From: Mageeibacillus sp. UBA1255
GTDB taxonomy: Bacteria; Bacillota; Clostridia; UBA1212; UBA1255
DNA length: 8,234 nt
Assembly: GCA_002308795.1 (NCBI GenBank)
Contig: DBVV01000030.1
Span: forward strand, 1 to 8,234
Direction of reading: 5' to 3'
Shown here: in pieces, positions 1-7,119 of the stretch
How positions within the stretch are numbered: the stretch's first letter is position 1
Layout: every line of letters starts with the position of its first letter
Made by a program: the position numbers and the translations under genes
The notes under the pieces: model-generated
Databases searched by the model: none
What the model was told of the DNA's origin: nothing
The model's input: the letters and a program-made list of their open reading frames with translations, nothing else

Positions 1-921
1 GCAGCCGAGATTGAATACCGTATTGGTATTGGCGATCCCGCCGGAGTACATCGGAGCGTTCCACAAAGCATCGAGCCAGCCTGCTGCATGAGCGATAGTT
101 ACGACTGCGAATACGAGGACTGTTTTGAAGAGGTTGAAGATTATATTGATCATACCGACGCGCTTTGCCTCAGCTTTAGCACCTATGGAACAAACGATAG
201 CAGTTGTCACACAGTCGCCGAGGTAAACACCTACGAGGACGGCATATATAGCTTTAAAAGTAAGCTGGCCGGACATTGACAACGCCTGCAGTATACCAAC
301 TGTCGCAGAAGAACTCTGGAGCGTAAACGCTACTCCCGCGCCGGCAATATATCCGAGGAACGGGTTTGACCCGAAGCTAGTAAACACCTTCTCAAAAATA
401 CCGGTCTCATTAAGACTGTTGACCGCCGCGGTCATATTCAGAAGACCGGTAAATAAAATACCGAAACCCATCGCTATCGATCCGACAGTTTTTGAATTCC
501 GGAATTTAATAAACATAATCAGAATTATTCCCGCGATCAGCGCCACGGGTGCGAGAGTAGACGGTTTGAAGATCTGTAGCCAGGAAGCAGAGCTGCCGTT
601 AAGGTCGATAAGTCTGATTATCTGACCTGTAACCGTCGTTCCGACGTTAGCTCCCATTATTATGCCTACCGAGTTGCGCGCCTTTATAATACCGGCTGCC
701 ACAAGTCCCGAAGTAATAACGATCGTCGCCGTTGAAGACTGGATCAGTGCAGTAACGAGCACGCCGAGGAGAAACGCGGCGAACGGATTCTTGGTAAATT
801 TCTCCATCACCTTTTTAAGTGTTCCGGAAGAACCCTCTTTAAGGCTGCCGCTCATAAGACGCATTCCGTAGAGGAACATCGCCAGACCGCCTAATAATGT
901 AAGAACATCAAATACGCTCAT
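1..921 (-). CDS. Na+/phosphate cotransporter (Na/Pi, NptA family), partial: C-terminus off left edge
   Basis: The reading frame is open from an ATG at 921-919 to the left edge, giving 307 residues and no stop. It is a hydrophobic polytopic membrane protein with the inverted-repeat signature of the Na/Pi cotransporter family (PF02690): QSSTAT at residues 61-66 and QSSSAT at 202-207, with GANVGTT at 90-96 after the first. Known members carry phosphate (or another anion) inward with Na+ across the cytoplasmic membrane. Bacterial members often have about 550 residues with a C-terminal PhoU-like domain, which would lie outside the window. The start is 5 nt after the stop of the preceding methyltransferase gene. 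GGGAG at 936-940 is 14 nt upstream, a long spacing, so translation may rely on coupling. The second repeat has GVYLGDCVTT at 231-240 where many relatives have a G-x-N-I-G-T motif. Family call is strong; transported ion is inferred. Confidence 0.93.
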   Translation of the reverse strand, partial: MSVFDVLTLLGGLAMFLYGMRLMSGSLKEGSSGTLKKVMEKFTKNPFAAFLLGVLVTALIQSSTATIVITSGLVAAGIIKARNSVGIIMGANVGTTVTGQIIRLIDLNGSSASWLQIFKPSTLAPVALIAGIILIMFIKFRNSKTVGSIAMGFGILFTGLLNMTAAVNSLNETGIFEKVFTSFGSNPFLGYIAGAGVAFTLQSSSATVGILQALSMSGQLTFKAIYAVLVGVYLGDCVTTAIVCSIGAKAEAKRVGMINIIFNLFKTVLVFAVVTIAHAAGWLDALWNAPMYSGGIANTNTVFNLGC

Positions 922-926
922 AAACG

Positions 927-2195
927 TCAGTCACTCTCCCCCGCACGTTCCTTCGATATTGACATCTTAACGCCAAGCTGATCGCATAATCCGTTATATC
1001 TATCCATAAGTCCGGGATCGTATCCTCTCTTCTTTTCGCATCGCATCATCAGATTTTTAGGCGTATCGAGCGGAGAGATATACTCGACCATCGACACGTC
1101 GTAGCCCATCGCTTCGAGGTACAGTCCGCGAAGTCCGTCGGTAAGATTATCAGCGATACGAGCTTTCAGAATGCCGTATTTAAGCAGCGGATCTGCAGCT
1201 CCCAACGTATATCCCTGGTCGTTCATTTCGCAGTGACAGCACGGTACGCATACGATCGCTCCGATACCGTGGTCGATCCCGAATCTGAGCGCAAGGTCGG
1301 TGGCAATATCGCATGCGTGCAGCGTGATCAGCAGATCATATTTCCGGTCAGGTTCGTACTTGCCTATATCAGTCTCTATGAATTTCATATTTGTATAGCC
1401 AAGCTTTTCGGCTATTTTTACAGAGTCATCGATAACGATGCCGTTGTAATCAAGGCCTGTGAATCTGCACGGAGTTCCGAGAACGAATCTGACGTAGTAG
1501 CAAAGAGCAAAAGAAAGATAAGATTTACCGCAGGCACAGTCAACGATATTGACAGTCCTGTCGCCGTTTACTGATGCTTTTTTTGAATCACAGAGTCTTC
1601 TGAGCATAGGGTCGATCAGTTCGATAAAATGATCGATCTGATTATATTTCCTGATCTTATCATTACGGATCTTGTCATTTTCACCCATGACGCCGATCGC
1701 TTTAAGCATTGCCTTCGCACGCGGATTATCGGGTTTAACAAAATATGCGCGATTGCTCATAGAAGCCTGCGAGATACCGTCGTGAAAGATGTCTCCCCGG
1801 GATTTATCCCAGCCGCTTGCGAGAGAAGTTCTGTCAGTAGTCCGGAAAGTTACGTCGCGTCCGGTGGCAATGATCATGCTTTCTTTTTCTGCGTCGCGAT
1901 ACACAAGAATAAGTTCGTCGTAATCCGGAACTCTGGCGGCAATAAATTTAACGAATCCGTCGTAATCCGATTCGTAAGAATTACCGCCGAAATTATATTT
2001 TAGTACCCCGCCGGGCACGACAGGCGCGGTCAATTTATATATTTTAAGTCCTGATTTGAATTCTGCTTCGATCTCTTCGATCGGATATGTCACGTCAGCG
2101 GACCCGTCAGCAGAGATATCCTGATCTCCGGATCCGATCCTTCCGCGTAACCCGCTCATAAAAAGCTGTATTTTATCAGCAGTCTGTCTGTTCAT
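927..2195 (-). CDS. Class I SAM-dependent methyltransferase, Methyltransf_32-like (METTL25/GSTCD-type), substrate unknown
   Basis: A 422-residue protein if started at the ATG at 2195-2193. An upstream start at 2303 would add 36 residues encoded inside the preceding gene, with basic low-complexity character, and is unlikely. The SAM site is VDCACGKSYLSF at residues 218-229, a motif I with CGK as in PF13679. LHACDIATD at 292-300 and VPCCHCE at 317-323 are the other hallmarks of that family, which includes eukaryotic METTL25 and GSTCD. The N-terminal ~180 residues form a separate domain I do not recognise, and KYNQIDHF (183-190) marks the entry to the catalytic domain. No signal peptide or membrane segment is seen, so it should be cytoplasmic. 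The start overlaps the end of the pseudouridine synthase gene by 20 nt, with AGAGG 12 nt upstream, suggesting coupling. The neighbours modify rRNA, so RNA is a plausible substrate, but this is inference. Confidence 0.88.
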   Translation of the reverse strand: MNRQTADKIQLFMSGLRGRIGSGDQDISADGSADVTYPIEEIEAEFKSGLKIYKLTAPVVPGGVLKYNFGGNSYESDYDGFVKFIAARVPDYDELILVYRDAEKESMIIATGRDVTFRTTDRTSLASGWDKSRGDIFHDGISQASMSNRAYFVKPDNPRAKAMLKAIGVMGENDKIRNDKIRKYNQIDHFIELIDPMLRRLCDSKKASVNGDRTVNIVDCACGKSYLSFALCYYVRFVLGTPCRFTGLDYNGIVIDDSVKIAEKLGYTNMKFIETDIGKYEPDRKYDLLITLHACDIATDLALRFGIDHGIGAIVCVPCCHCEMNDQGYTLGAADPLLKYGILKARIADNLTDGLRGLYLEAMGYDVSMVEYISPLDTPKNLMMRCEKKRGYDPGLMDRYNGLCDQLGVKMSISKERAGESD

Positions 2196-2892
2196 AAGCC
2201 TTTTTAGCCTCTTCGGACGAAAGTTCCTTGTATTCCCCCGGTTCGAGCGATCCATCAAGAACAAGACCGCCGATACTGAGCCTTTTGAGATACGTGACTT
2301 CATTGCCGACGCTTAGAAACATCCTCTTTACCTGGTGGAATTTACCTTCACTGATCGATACTTCAGCAAAGTATCCGTCGCCCTGTATTTCGCGAAGTCC
2401 GGCAGGTTTCAGCTGCGTTCCGTCAGAGAGCCGTATCCCTTTTTCAAATTGTACCACATCCGATCGCGTAATTCCACGGGATAATTTAACAAGATATTTT
2501 TTTATAACGTTTTTATCAGGCGTGATGACGCGATGGATGAACGGGCCGTCGTTCGTAAGCAGCAGGAGCCCTTCGGCATCCTTATCAAGTCTTCCTGCAA
2601 CGCCAGGTCTGTACGACCTTATAACGTCGCTTAAAAGATCTGTAACGACAGGCCCTGAGCCGTCCTCCGTCGACGACAGATAACCAGCAGGTTTATTGAC
2701 CATGATATAAATAAACGGCTTATATGGGATCAAACTTCCGTTTACATATACTTTCTGAAACGTTTCGCTGATCTTCGCGTCTCGTTCAGTTATTACATTG
2801 CCGTCAACTTCAACCGATCCCGATGAGATAAGTTTATGTACGTCGCGTCTTGAACCGAGACCCATATTTGACAGAAATTTATCCAGTCTCAT
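2176..2892 (-). CDS. rsuA: 16S rRNA pseudouridine synthase, RsuA/RluB family
   Basis: A complete 238-residue protein close to the usual RsuA length. An S4 RNA-binding domain occupies roughly residues 1-50 (MRLDKFLSNMGLGSRRDVHK onward). The catalytic domain follows, with MVNKPAGYLSS at 64-74, the catalytic motif GRLDKDAEGLLLLTNDG at 100-116 (D103 is the expected nucleophile), and EGKFHQVKRMF at 182-192. The C-terminal stretch IGGL..DGSLEPGEYKELS resembles E. coli RsuA, which makes pseudouridine 516 in 16S rRNA. Related RluB and RluE enzymes act on 23S rRNA, so the exact site is inferred from overall likeness. The ATG at 2892-2890 overlaps the TGA of the upstream rRNA methyltransferase in an ATGA junction. 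GGAGG (2901-2905) sits 8 nt upstream inside that gene, which supports both start and co-translation. Its own end overlaps the next gene by 20 nt. Confidence 0.94.
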   Translation of the reverse strand: MRLDKFLSNMGLGSRRDVHKLISSGSVEVDGNVITERDAKISETFQKVYVNGSLIPYKPFIYIMVNKPAGYLSSTEDGSGPVVTDLLSDVIRSYRPGVAGRLDKDAEGLLLLTNDGPFIHRVITPDKNVIKKYLVKLSRGITRSDVVQFEKGIRLSDGTQLKPAGLREIQGDGYFAEVSISEGKFHQVKRMFLSVGNEVTYLKRLSIGGLVLDGSLEPGEYKELSSEEAKKAYEQTDC

Positions 2893-4343
2893 ATGACGCG
2901 CCTCCAGCCCTTGGGATACAGATTTTTAAGCGCTCCGTTCTTTACCTCACCGCCGCCAAGCTGATATCCGTTTACGCATACTGCGGTGAAACCGTCAGGA
3001 GCGTCCGGTACGTAAAGTGTTTCGCCGCGCAAGTATCTTTTAACGTCTTCGCCAAAAGGATCAAGTTCCAGTTTTCTAATAAATGCGTCATTAGATAGGC
3101 TCATTATAAAATGCTGTGAAGGCTTTAGTTTTCCGTAATTGATCTCGCCTATAAGAAGCCCCATTCGAAGCACTTTAAGGCGGTCGATATTTACAGGAGC
3201 GAACGTGCATGCGTAGAGATTCTGCCCCATAACGTAGAAAGATGCTCCGGCAAGCGGCGAACACGTCAGGTTTTGCGAGGCAAATGATTTGAGTTCTTCA
3301 GGGTATTGTTTGAGTAAACGGTAGCTCTGGCATTTTGAATTTAAGGCGGACGGAGCGGAGACAAGATCATTGTTTGATGACGTCACGCCGTCAACGCCGG
3401 ACCGGACCATCAGGGCAGCGAACTGACCCTCACCTTTTAATTTGTGAGGCCAGAGCCGGGCACAATACTTAAATCTGTTGACGCCCGATCCGGAAACTCC
3501 GCTCTCGATATCGCTCAAAAGATCTATCCCGTCTGCAACACCGCCTGCTTTAGGAAGTTCGGCAAGAGTGAAATCAGGGCTTAGCTGCAGAAACTCATTG
3601 ACCATTTCTTCATCTTCGCCGCGGTCAAACGTGCACGTCGAATACATTATCCTGCCGCCGGGCCTTACTAGTCCGGCTGCGCTTTTGAGTATGTCACGCT
3701 GCATTTCGATACATTTGTCAGATTTATACTTTTCCCAGCTCTGAAGCGCGTCAGGATCTTTTCTGAACATTCCCTCGCCCGAACAGGGCGCATCGACGAG
3801 AACAACGTCGAAAAATTCTCCGAACCGTTCGGCAAGCTCTGCAGGAGAGCAGTTGGTCACCATAGCGTTCGGTACTCCCCCGAGTTCGAGATTGTATAAA
3901 AGAGTACCGGCTCTGGAAGCACTGATATCGTTTGAAACAAGAAAGCCGCATCCGCCAAGATCAGAAGCAGCCCTCAGGCTCTTTCCGCCGGGCGCAGCGC
4001 ATAGATCAAGCACACGCTCACCGGGCTTTATCAAAGCATTGGCGGCAGGATACATGGCGCTGGGTTCTTGTATATAATAAAGCCCGGCCAGATAGTATGC
4101 CATCCGCCCGGGCATTTTGTCGGGGTCAATATCAAAATAGTATCCGTCGTCGCACCACGGCACGGTATCGCCGATCCGGATATTACCATCAAGAAGCCGC
4201 TTAAGCTCATCCGCACTTATCTTGAGGCGGTTTGCTCGAAGGCCGTGAACACATGGCAGCTTAAGCTGTGCTTCATATTTTTTAAATTCATCTTCGCCTA
4301 TCAGCGCGGTCAGTTTCGCCGTATAAGCTGTGCTCAGTTCCAA
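2889..4343 (-). CDS. rsmF: RsmF/RsmB-type (NOL1/NOP2/Sun) rRNA cytosine-C5 methyltransferase
   Basis: A complete 484-residue protein that uses SAM to methylate cytosine C5, most likely in 16S rRNA. Motif I is VLDLCAAPGGKS at residues 111-122. Motif IV is DAPCSGEGMFRK at 184-195, with C187 as the product-release cysteine, and motif VI is YSTCTF at 234-239, with C237 as the likely nucleophile. The two-cysteine arrangement is diagnostic of this family. An RsmF-type N-terminal segment (HGLRANRLK, 33-41) precedes the Rossmann domain. About 190 residues follow it, ending in YPKGWRR, typical of the RsmF C-terminal and PUA-like domains rather than of RsmB, which has an N-terminal NusB domain. Translation starts at TTG (4343-4341), the best choice because AGGAG at 4352-4356 lies 8 nt upstream and no ATG occurs near. 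It is first in the four-gene operon and overlaps the next gene by 4 nt. The target nucleotides (1400-1407 region in known RsmF enzymes) are inferred. Confidence 0.94.
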   Translation of the reverse strand: MELSTAYTAKLTALIGEDEFKKYEAQLKLPCVHGLRANRLKISADELKRLLDGNIRIGDTVPWCDDGYYFDIDPDKMPGRMAYYLAGLYYIQEPSAMYPAANALIKPGERVLDLCAAPGGKSLRAASDLGGCGFLVSNDISASRAGTLLYNLELGGVPNAMVTNCSPAELAERFGEFFDVVLVDAPCSGEGMFRKDPDALQSWEKYKSDKCIEMQRDILKSAAGLVRPGGRIMYSTCTFDRGEDEEMVNEFLQLSPDFTLAELPKAGGVADGIDLLSDIESGVSGSGVNRFKYCARLWPHKLKGEGQFAALMVRSGVDGVTSSNNDLVSAPSALNSKCQSYRLLKQYPEELKSFASQNLTCSPLAGASFYVMGQNLYACTFAPVNIDRLKVLRMGLLIGEINYGKLKPSQHFIMSLSNDAFIRKLELDPFGEDVKRYLRGETLYVPDAPDGFTAVCVNGYQLGGGEVKNGALKNLYPKGWRRVI

Positions 4344-4351
4344 ATCAATTG

Positions 4352-4356
4352 CTCCT
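4352..4356 (-). promoter_or_regulatory. Ribosome binding site that fixes a TTG start
   Basis: AGGAG on the minus strand, 8 nt before the TTG at 4343-4341. There is no ATG or GTG in frame nearby, so this site is the main reason for calling the rRNA methyltransferase start at TTG. Confidence 0.75.
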
Positions 4357-4403
4357 GATCTTTAATGCACGCGAAGCCGCATTGCCCTCACGAGTGCGAT
4401 TGA

Positions 4404-4433
4404 ATTTTACAGTCAGTGTGTATTGATTGTCAA
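4404..4433 (-). promoter_or_regulatory. Sigma-A-type promoter of the rRNA-modification/Na-Pi operon
   Basis: On the minus strand a perfect -35 TTGACA (4433-4428) is followed, after 18 nt, by TAAAAT (4409-4404), one mismatch from consensus, preceded by TG. Transcription should begin near 4397, giving a leader of about 55 nt before the TTG start. The -35 is 36 nt from the -35 of the divergent glycosidase promoter, so the two promoters share one control region. The sequence match is strong; activity is inferred. Confidence 0.75.
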
Positions 4434-4469
4434 GCCTGATAAACAAATATAAATCATTCACGAGATCGA

Positions 4470-4499
4470 TTGACCGCAGATGCCGGATTCGGATATAAT
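4470..4499 (+). promoter_or_regulatory. Sigma-A-type promoter of the glycosidase gene
   Basis: TTGACC (4470-4475) and a perfect TATAAT (4494-4499) are separated by 18 nt. The predicted start near 4506 leaves a leader of about 55 nt. The gene has AGAGGTG at 4547-4553, 8 nt before its ATG. Such a strong core promoter would give high constitutive expression unless a repressor acts; a possible operator lies just downstream. Confidence 0.78.
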
Positions 4500-4510
4500 A
4501 ATAACGCTTT

Positions 4511-4530
4511 ACAGCTGCGACAAATGCTGT
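4511..4530. promoter_or_regulatory. Possible operator or leader hairpin (imperfect evidence)
   Basis: ACAGC at 4511-4515 and GCTGT at 4526-4530 form a 5-bp inverted repeat with a 10-nt spacer. It sits at about +5 to +25 relative to the predicted start of the glycosidase transcript, a classic repressor position. Short arms like these occur by chance, and no regulator gene is in the window to match it. Confidence 0.22.
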
Positions 4531-4561
4531 CTGCCAAACAAAGTAAAGAGGTGCTCCCGAT

Positions 4562-6574
4562 ATGTATAACGGTTATAAAGAAAGCTTTTTCGTTTCGTTT
4601 AACGCAGAGGATAATTTATATTATCACGCCAGCAGAGATGATTCAGATACAGCGGTTAAAACCGGTGAAGGCGTTTATGAAATACCGGATAAAGGGGCAG
4701 TGATCAGGGTGCGGCGCACAGATGCGGCTCCGGGTAAAAGTTCGGCTATACTTCAGCATACGGAATTAGAGAACTTGGGTCAGAATGATCTTACTGTAAA
4801 TAATCTTAGTGCCGTATGTCTTACCGGTATCGGGCGCGGCGGAAATACACCTTGGAAAAAGCACAGATTTATGATCCATTTTGCTCACAGCTGCTGGCAG
4901 GGCGAGGCGCAATGGCGTCACGTATTTGCAGAAGATGCAGGGCTTTACCGTACGTATAACCACGGAACGCAGTCAACTTTACGCCTTCAGTCTAAGAGTT
5001 CATGGTCAACGTGTCAATATGAGCCGGTCATTATGATCGAGGACAAGGAACTGAACAAAACGTGGTACGTTCAGTTACGCTGCGGAAACGGCTGGGCGAT
5101 CGAGATCGGTGTAAGAGGTTACAGAAACGACATCGAACTGGAAATCGTTGCCTCCGACTGTTTTGAATGGAACAATTGCTGGGGCAAGACTTTATCCCCC
5201 GGCGATACACTTTCAACGTGTGACGCAGTATCAGGATGCGTTGACGGCGGATTTGAAGAAGCTGCGGCAGATCTTACACATGCAAACCGCGCTTATATGA
5301 AGACAACGTTTCAGAATGGAACGGTCCCGCTATGTTACAACGATTATATGAATGCGCTCTGGGCGCTTCCGGACAAGGAAAAATCGATCTCGCTTATCGA
5401 CGCAGCTGCTGAAGCAGGTGCAGAGTATTACGTAATGGACGCAGGCTGGTATAAAACGCGCGGCACGGGCGGAGAACTGCTTGACATCGGCGCATGGGAG
5501 ATCAATGACGAACTGTTCGGCGAAGGCGGCCTTCAGGGTATTTTCGATCACGTCAGATCAAAAGGTATGCTGCCCGGTATCTGGCTGGAGATCGAATCAT
5601 CAAGCTCAGAAGCCCCTGTGGTGAAAGAGCATCCCGATTATGTCATACGTCGAAACGGTCACCCTGTTGGTGGCGGAAGAGTTCTGCTGGATTTCAGAAA
5701 AGCAGGCGTTCGAACATATATACGCAGTGTAATTGACCGCCTTTATTCCATGGGAGTAAGATTCATCAAAAACGACTATAACGCGAACACAGGACCGTCT
5801 ATTGACCCTGACGGACCGGAATCTGTCCGCGAACATTCGAAAGCATTCGAACGATTTATTGACGAGGTGCGCGCAGCATACCCTGATCTGATCATCGAAA
5901 ATTGCGGCAGCGGAGCCATGCGTTCCGATATGGGCACCCTCTCACACTTTCATTTGCAGTCTGTGAGCGACCAGGAAGACTATTTCCGCCTTCCGTCGAT
6001 AGTTTCAGGCTCAAGTGTATGTTACCCGCCGGAAAGATGCGGTGTATGGACGTACCCATATCCCGTTAAGATAGACCATCGTGGATCTTTCAGACCGTCG
6101 CAGGAGTTTACTGCTCGTTTCTCTGACTGTAAAAATACGGTCTACAATATGGTGACAGGTCTTTCGGGGGCAATGTATCTCTCCGGTCGTATCGATTGCG
6201 CCGATGTAATGAACAAAAAGCTTATACGATACGGAACTGAGCTGTTTAAGAAGTACAGGGTCAATATTTCTTCTTCCGTACCTGTTTTTCCTACTTCGAC
6301 ATTTGATATCGATGATGATGGCGTCAATTCATTCGGTCTGCTCGATAATGATGCCGGTCTGCTGCTCTTATACGTTTGGAATAACGTTAATGAACCGGTC
6401 AATGATTTTAAGGTAGATATCTCAAAATACGTCACGTCAGGCAGCATTCACGTTTGCGACGTATTCCCACACCTGCTCGGATACAGGATCACTGCAGATA
6501 AGTCTGATAACGGATCGCTGCTGGCAATGCTCCCCTCCGGTCCTTCCGCTCTTTTTGCTGTTATTAAAATATAA
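4562..6574 (+). CDS. Clan GH-D glycoside hydrolase, GH36-like (probable alpha-galactosidase)
   Basis: A complete 670-residue protein with ATG at 4562 and AGAGGTG 8 nt upstream. It has no signal peptide, so it should act in the cytoplasm on imported alpha-galactosides. Residues ~1-240 look like the GH36 N-terminal beta domain (QHTELENLG at 65-73). A TIM barrel follows with DAGWY at 293-297, PGIWLEIE at 338-345, LLDFR at 375-379, IKNDYN at 402-407 (D405 the expected nucleophile), ENCGSG at 446-451, and SDQED at 469-473 (D470 the expected acid/base). The last ~90 residues form a C-terminal beta domain. Several motifs deviate from canonical GH36 (DDGW, GLWFEPE, KWDMN, ENCASGGGR), notably the loss of the second Asp of the DD pair that contacts galactose. 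The exact sugar is therefore uncertain: alpha-galactose, alpha-GalNAc or another sugar is possible. No transporter or regulator is adjacent and it ends at its own terminator, so it appears monocistronic. Confidence 0.85.
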   Translation: MYNGYKESFFVSFNAEDNLYYHASRDDSDTAVKTGEGVYEIPDKGAVIRVRRTDAAPGKSSAILQHTELENLGQNDLTVNNLSAVCLTGIGRGGNTPWKKHRFMIHFAHSCWQGEAQWRHVFAEDAGLYRTYNHGTQSTLRLQSKSSWSTCQYEPVIMIEDKELNKTWYVQLRCGNGWAIEIGVRGYRNDIELEIVASDCFEWNNCWGKTLSPGDTLSTCDAVSGCVDGGFEEAAADLTHANRAYMKTTFQNGTVPLCYNDYMNALWALPDKEKSISLIDAAAEAGAEYYVMDAGWYKTRGTGGELLDIGAWEINDELFGEGGLQGIFDHVRSKGMLPGIWLEIESSSSEAPVVKEHPDYVIRRNGHPVGGGRVLLDFRKAGVRTYIRSVIDRLYSMGVRFIKNDYNANTGPSIDPDGPESVREHSKAFERFIDEVRAAYPDLIIENCGSGAMRSDMGTLSHFHLQSVSDQEDYFRLPSIVSGSSVCYPPERCGVWTYPYPVKIDHRGSFRPSQEFTARFSDCKNTVYNMVTGLSGAMYLSGRIDCADVMNKKLIRYGTELFKKYRVNISSSVPVFPTSTFDIDDDGVNSFGLLDNDAGLLLLYVWNNVNEPVNDFKVDISKYVTSGSIHVCDVFPHLLGYRITADKSDNGSLLAMLPSGPSALFAVIKI

Positions 6575-6605
6575 AACGCAGGATGCTGTAAAACACCCTG
6601 CGTTT
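6574..6605. terminator. Bidirectional intrinsic terminator between convergent genes
   Basis: AAACGCAGG (6574-6582) pairs perfectly with CCTGCGTTT (6597-6605), with a small TGT/ACA pairing inside the loop. The plus strand continues TTTATGCTTTTG. The minus-strand side runs into TTTTATATTTTAAT. The stem overlaps the last base of the glycosidase stop codon and lies 27 nt past the stop of the converging small membrane protein gene, so it can serve both. Confidence 0.8.
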
Positions 6606-6631
6606 ATGCTTTTGATGAACGGGTCAGTTTA

Positions 6632-7012
6632 TTATTTGAGGATCCTAAACTTACCGATCAGAGGAAGCTCTTTTGCTCTGCCCTTTGCAACGTGTACAAT
6701 GCCGAAAACGACCAGTCCGGCAAAGGCAAGTTCAGCAAGATAACTGATAATTCTGAATACTATTCCAACGTAAGGAATGATACCGAGAATAGAAAGTGTA
6801 ATGATCACAGCAGCGCCGCAGATAAGAAGCACAAGTCCCTGGTTTGCATGGAAGCGCGCGTATCTGGAATTCTTCGCCGCAAAGATCGGTACGAGTACAA
6901 GTATTCCGATATAAGCAAGTATTCCCATTACTTTATTATCCTGAATATCCTGCGCCTCATATTCGGAAGTCGTATCCGGCGTGTCAAAAAAGTTCTTGTT
7001 TCCTTCAGCCAT
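6632..7012 (-). CDS. Small DUF4870/Tic20-like membrane protein
   Basis: A complete 126-residue protein. An acidic hydrophilic N-terminus (1-27) precedes three predicted membrane segments at about 28-46, 57-80 and 81-108, and a basic tail (KGRAKELPLIGKFRILK). The motif NSRYARFHANQGLVLLI at 48-64 is the hallmark of the DUF4870 family (COG3296), small inner-membrane proteins of unknown function distantly likened to the chloroplast import component Tic20. The start is ATG at 7012-7010 with GGGGAG at 7021-7026, 8 nt upstream. No clear promoter lies between it and the terminator of the upstream tRNA-Glu, so expression may come from read-through or a weak promoter I cannot recognise. It ends at the shared bidirectional terminator. 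Family assignment is strong; no biological role is claimed. Confidence 0.88.
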   Translation of the reverse strand: MAEGNKNFFDTPDTTSEYEAQDIQDNKVMGILAYIGILVLVPIFAAKNSRYARFHANQGLVLLICGAAVIITLSILGIIPYVGIVFRIISYLAELAFAGLVVFGIVHVAKGRAKELPLIGKFRILK

Positions 7013-7074
7013 TTTAATCTCTCCCCTGTTTTTTTTAGTTTTTCGTCCGTCTGGATGTCTTTAAAACAAAGCGA

Positions 7075-7104
7075 GGGAGACAGCTCCGCGCCGGAGCGTC
7101 TCCC
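7075..7104 (-). terminator. Intrinsic terminator downstream of tRNA-Glu
   Basis: On the minus strand GGGAGAC plus GCTCC pair with GGAGC plus GTCTCCC around a GGCGC loop: 12 base pairs broken only by a single unpaired base (7082). It is followed within 4-5 nt by CTTTGTTTT. It begins 16 nt past the mature tRNA 3' end. An upstream AGCTCC (7109-7114) could pair with GGAGCT of the same stem, a possible but unproven alternative fold. Confidence 0.75.
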
Positions 7105-7119
7105 TTTGGAGCTTTGCCA

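Noticed and set aside
1629..2003. A 124-codon plus-strand open frame opposite the SAM methyltransferase, and a similar one at 1233-1574.
   Set aside because: Both lie antisense to a well-supported gene, have no family motif and no promoter of their own.
2196..2303. A 36-residue N-terminal extension of the methyltransferase, from an upstream ATG at 2303.
   Set aside because: It lies wholly inside the RsuA coding region, gives a basic, non-family-like peptide, and lacks a convincing ribosome site. The ATG at 2195 fits the coupling pattern better.
2228..2683. A 151-codon plus-strand open frame opposite the pseudouridine synthase.
   Set aside because: It is antisense to a clearly conserved catalytic domain, Ser/Pro/Thr-rich by composition artefact, with no recognisable motif.
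4470..4703. A 77-codon plus-strand open frame starting in the divergent control region.
   Set aside because: Its start coincides with the -35 box of the glycosidase promoter, so it would not be on the transcript, and it overlaps the glycosidase in another frame.
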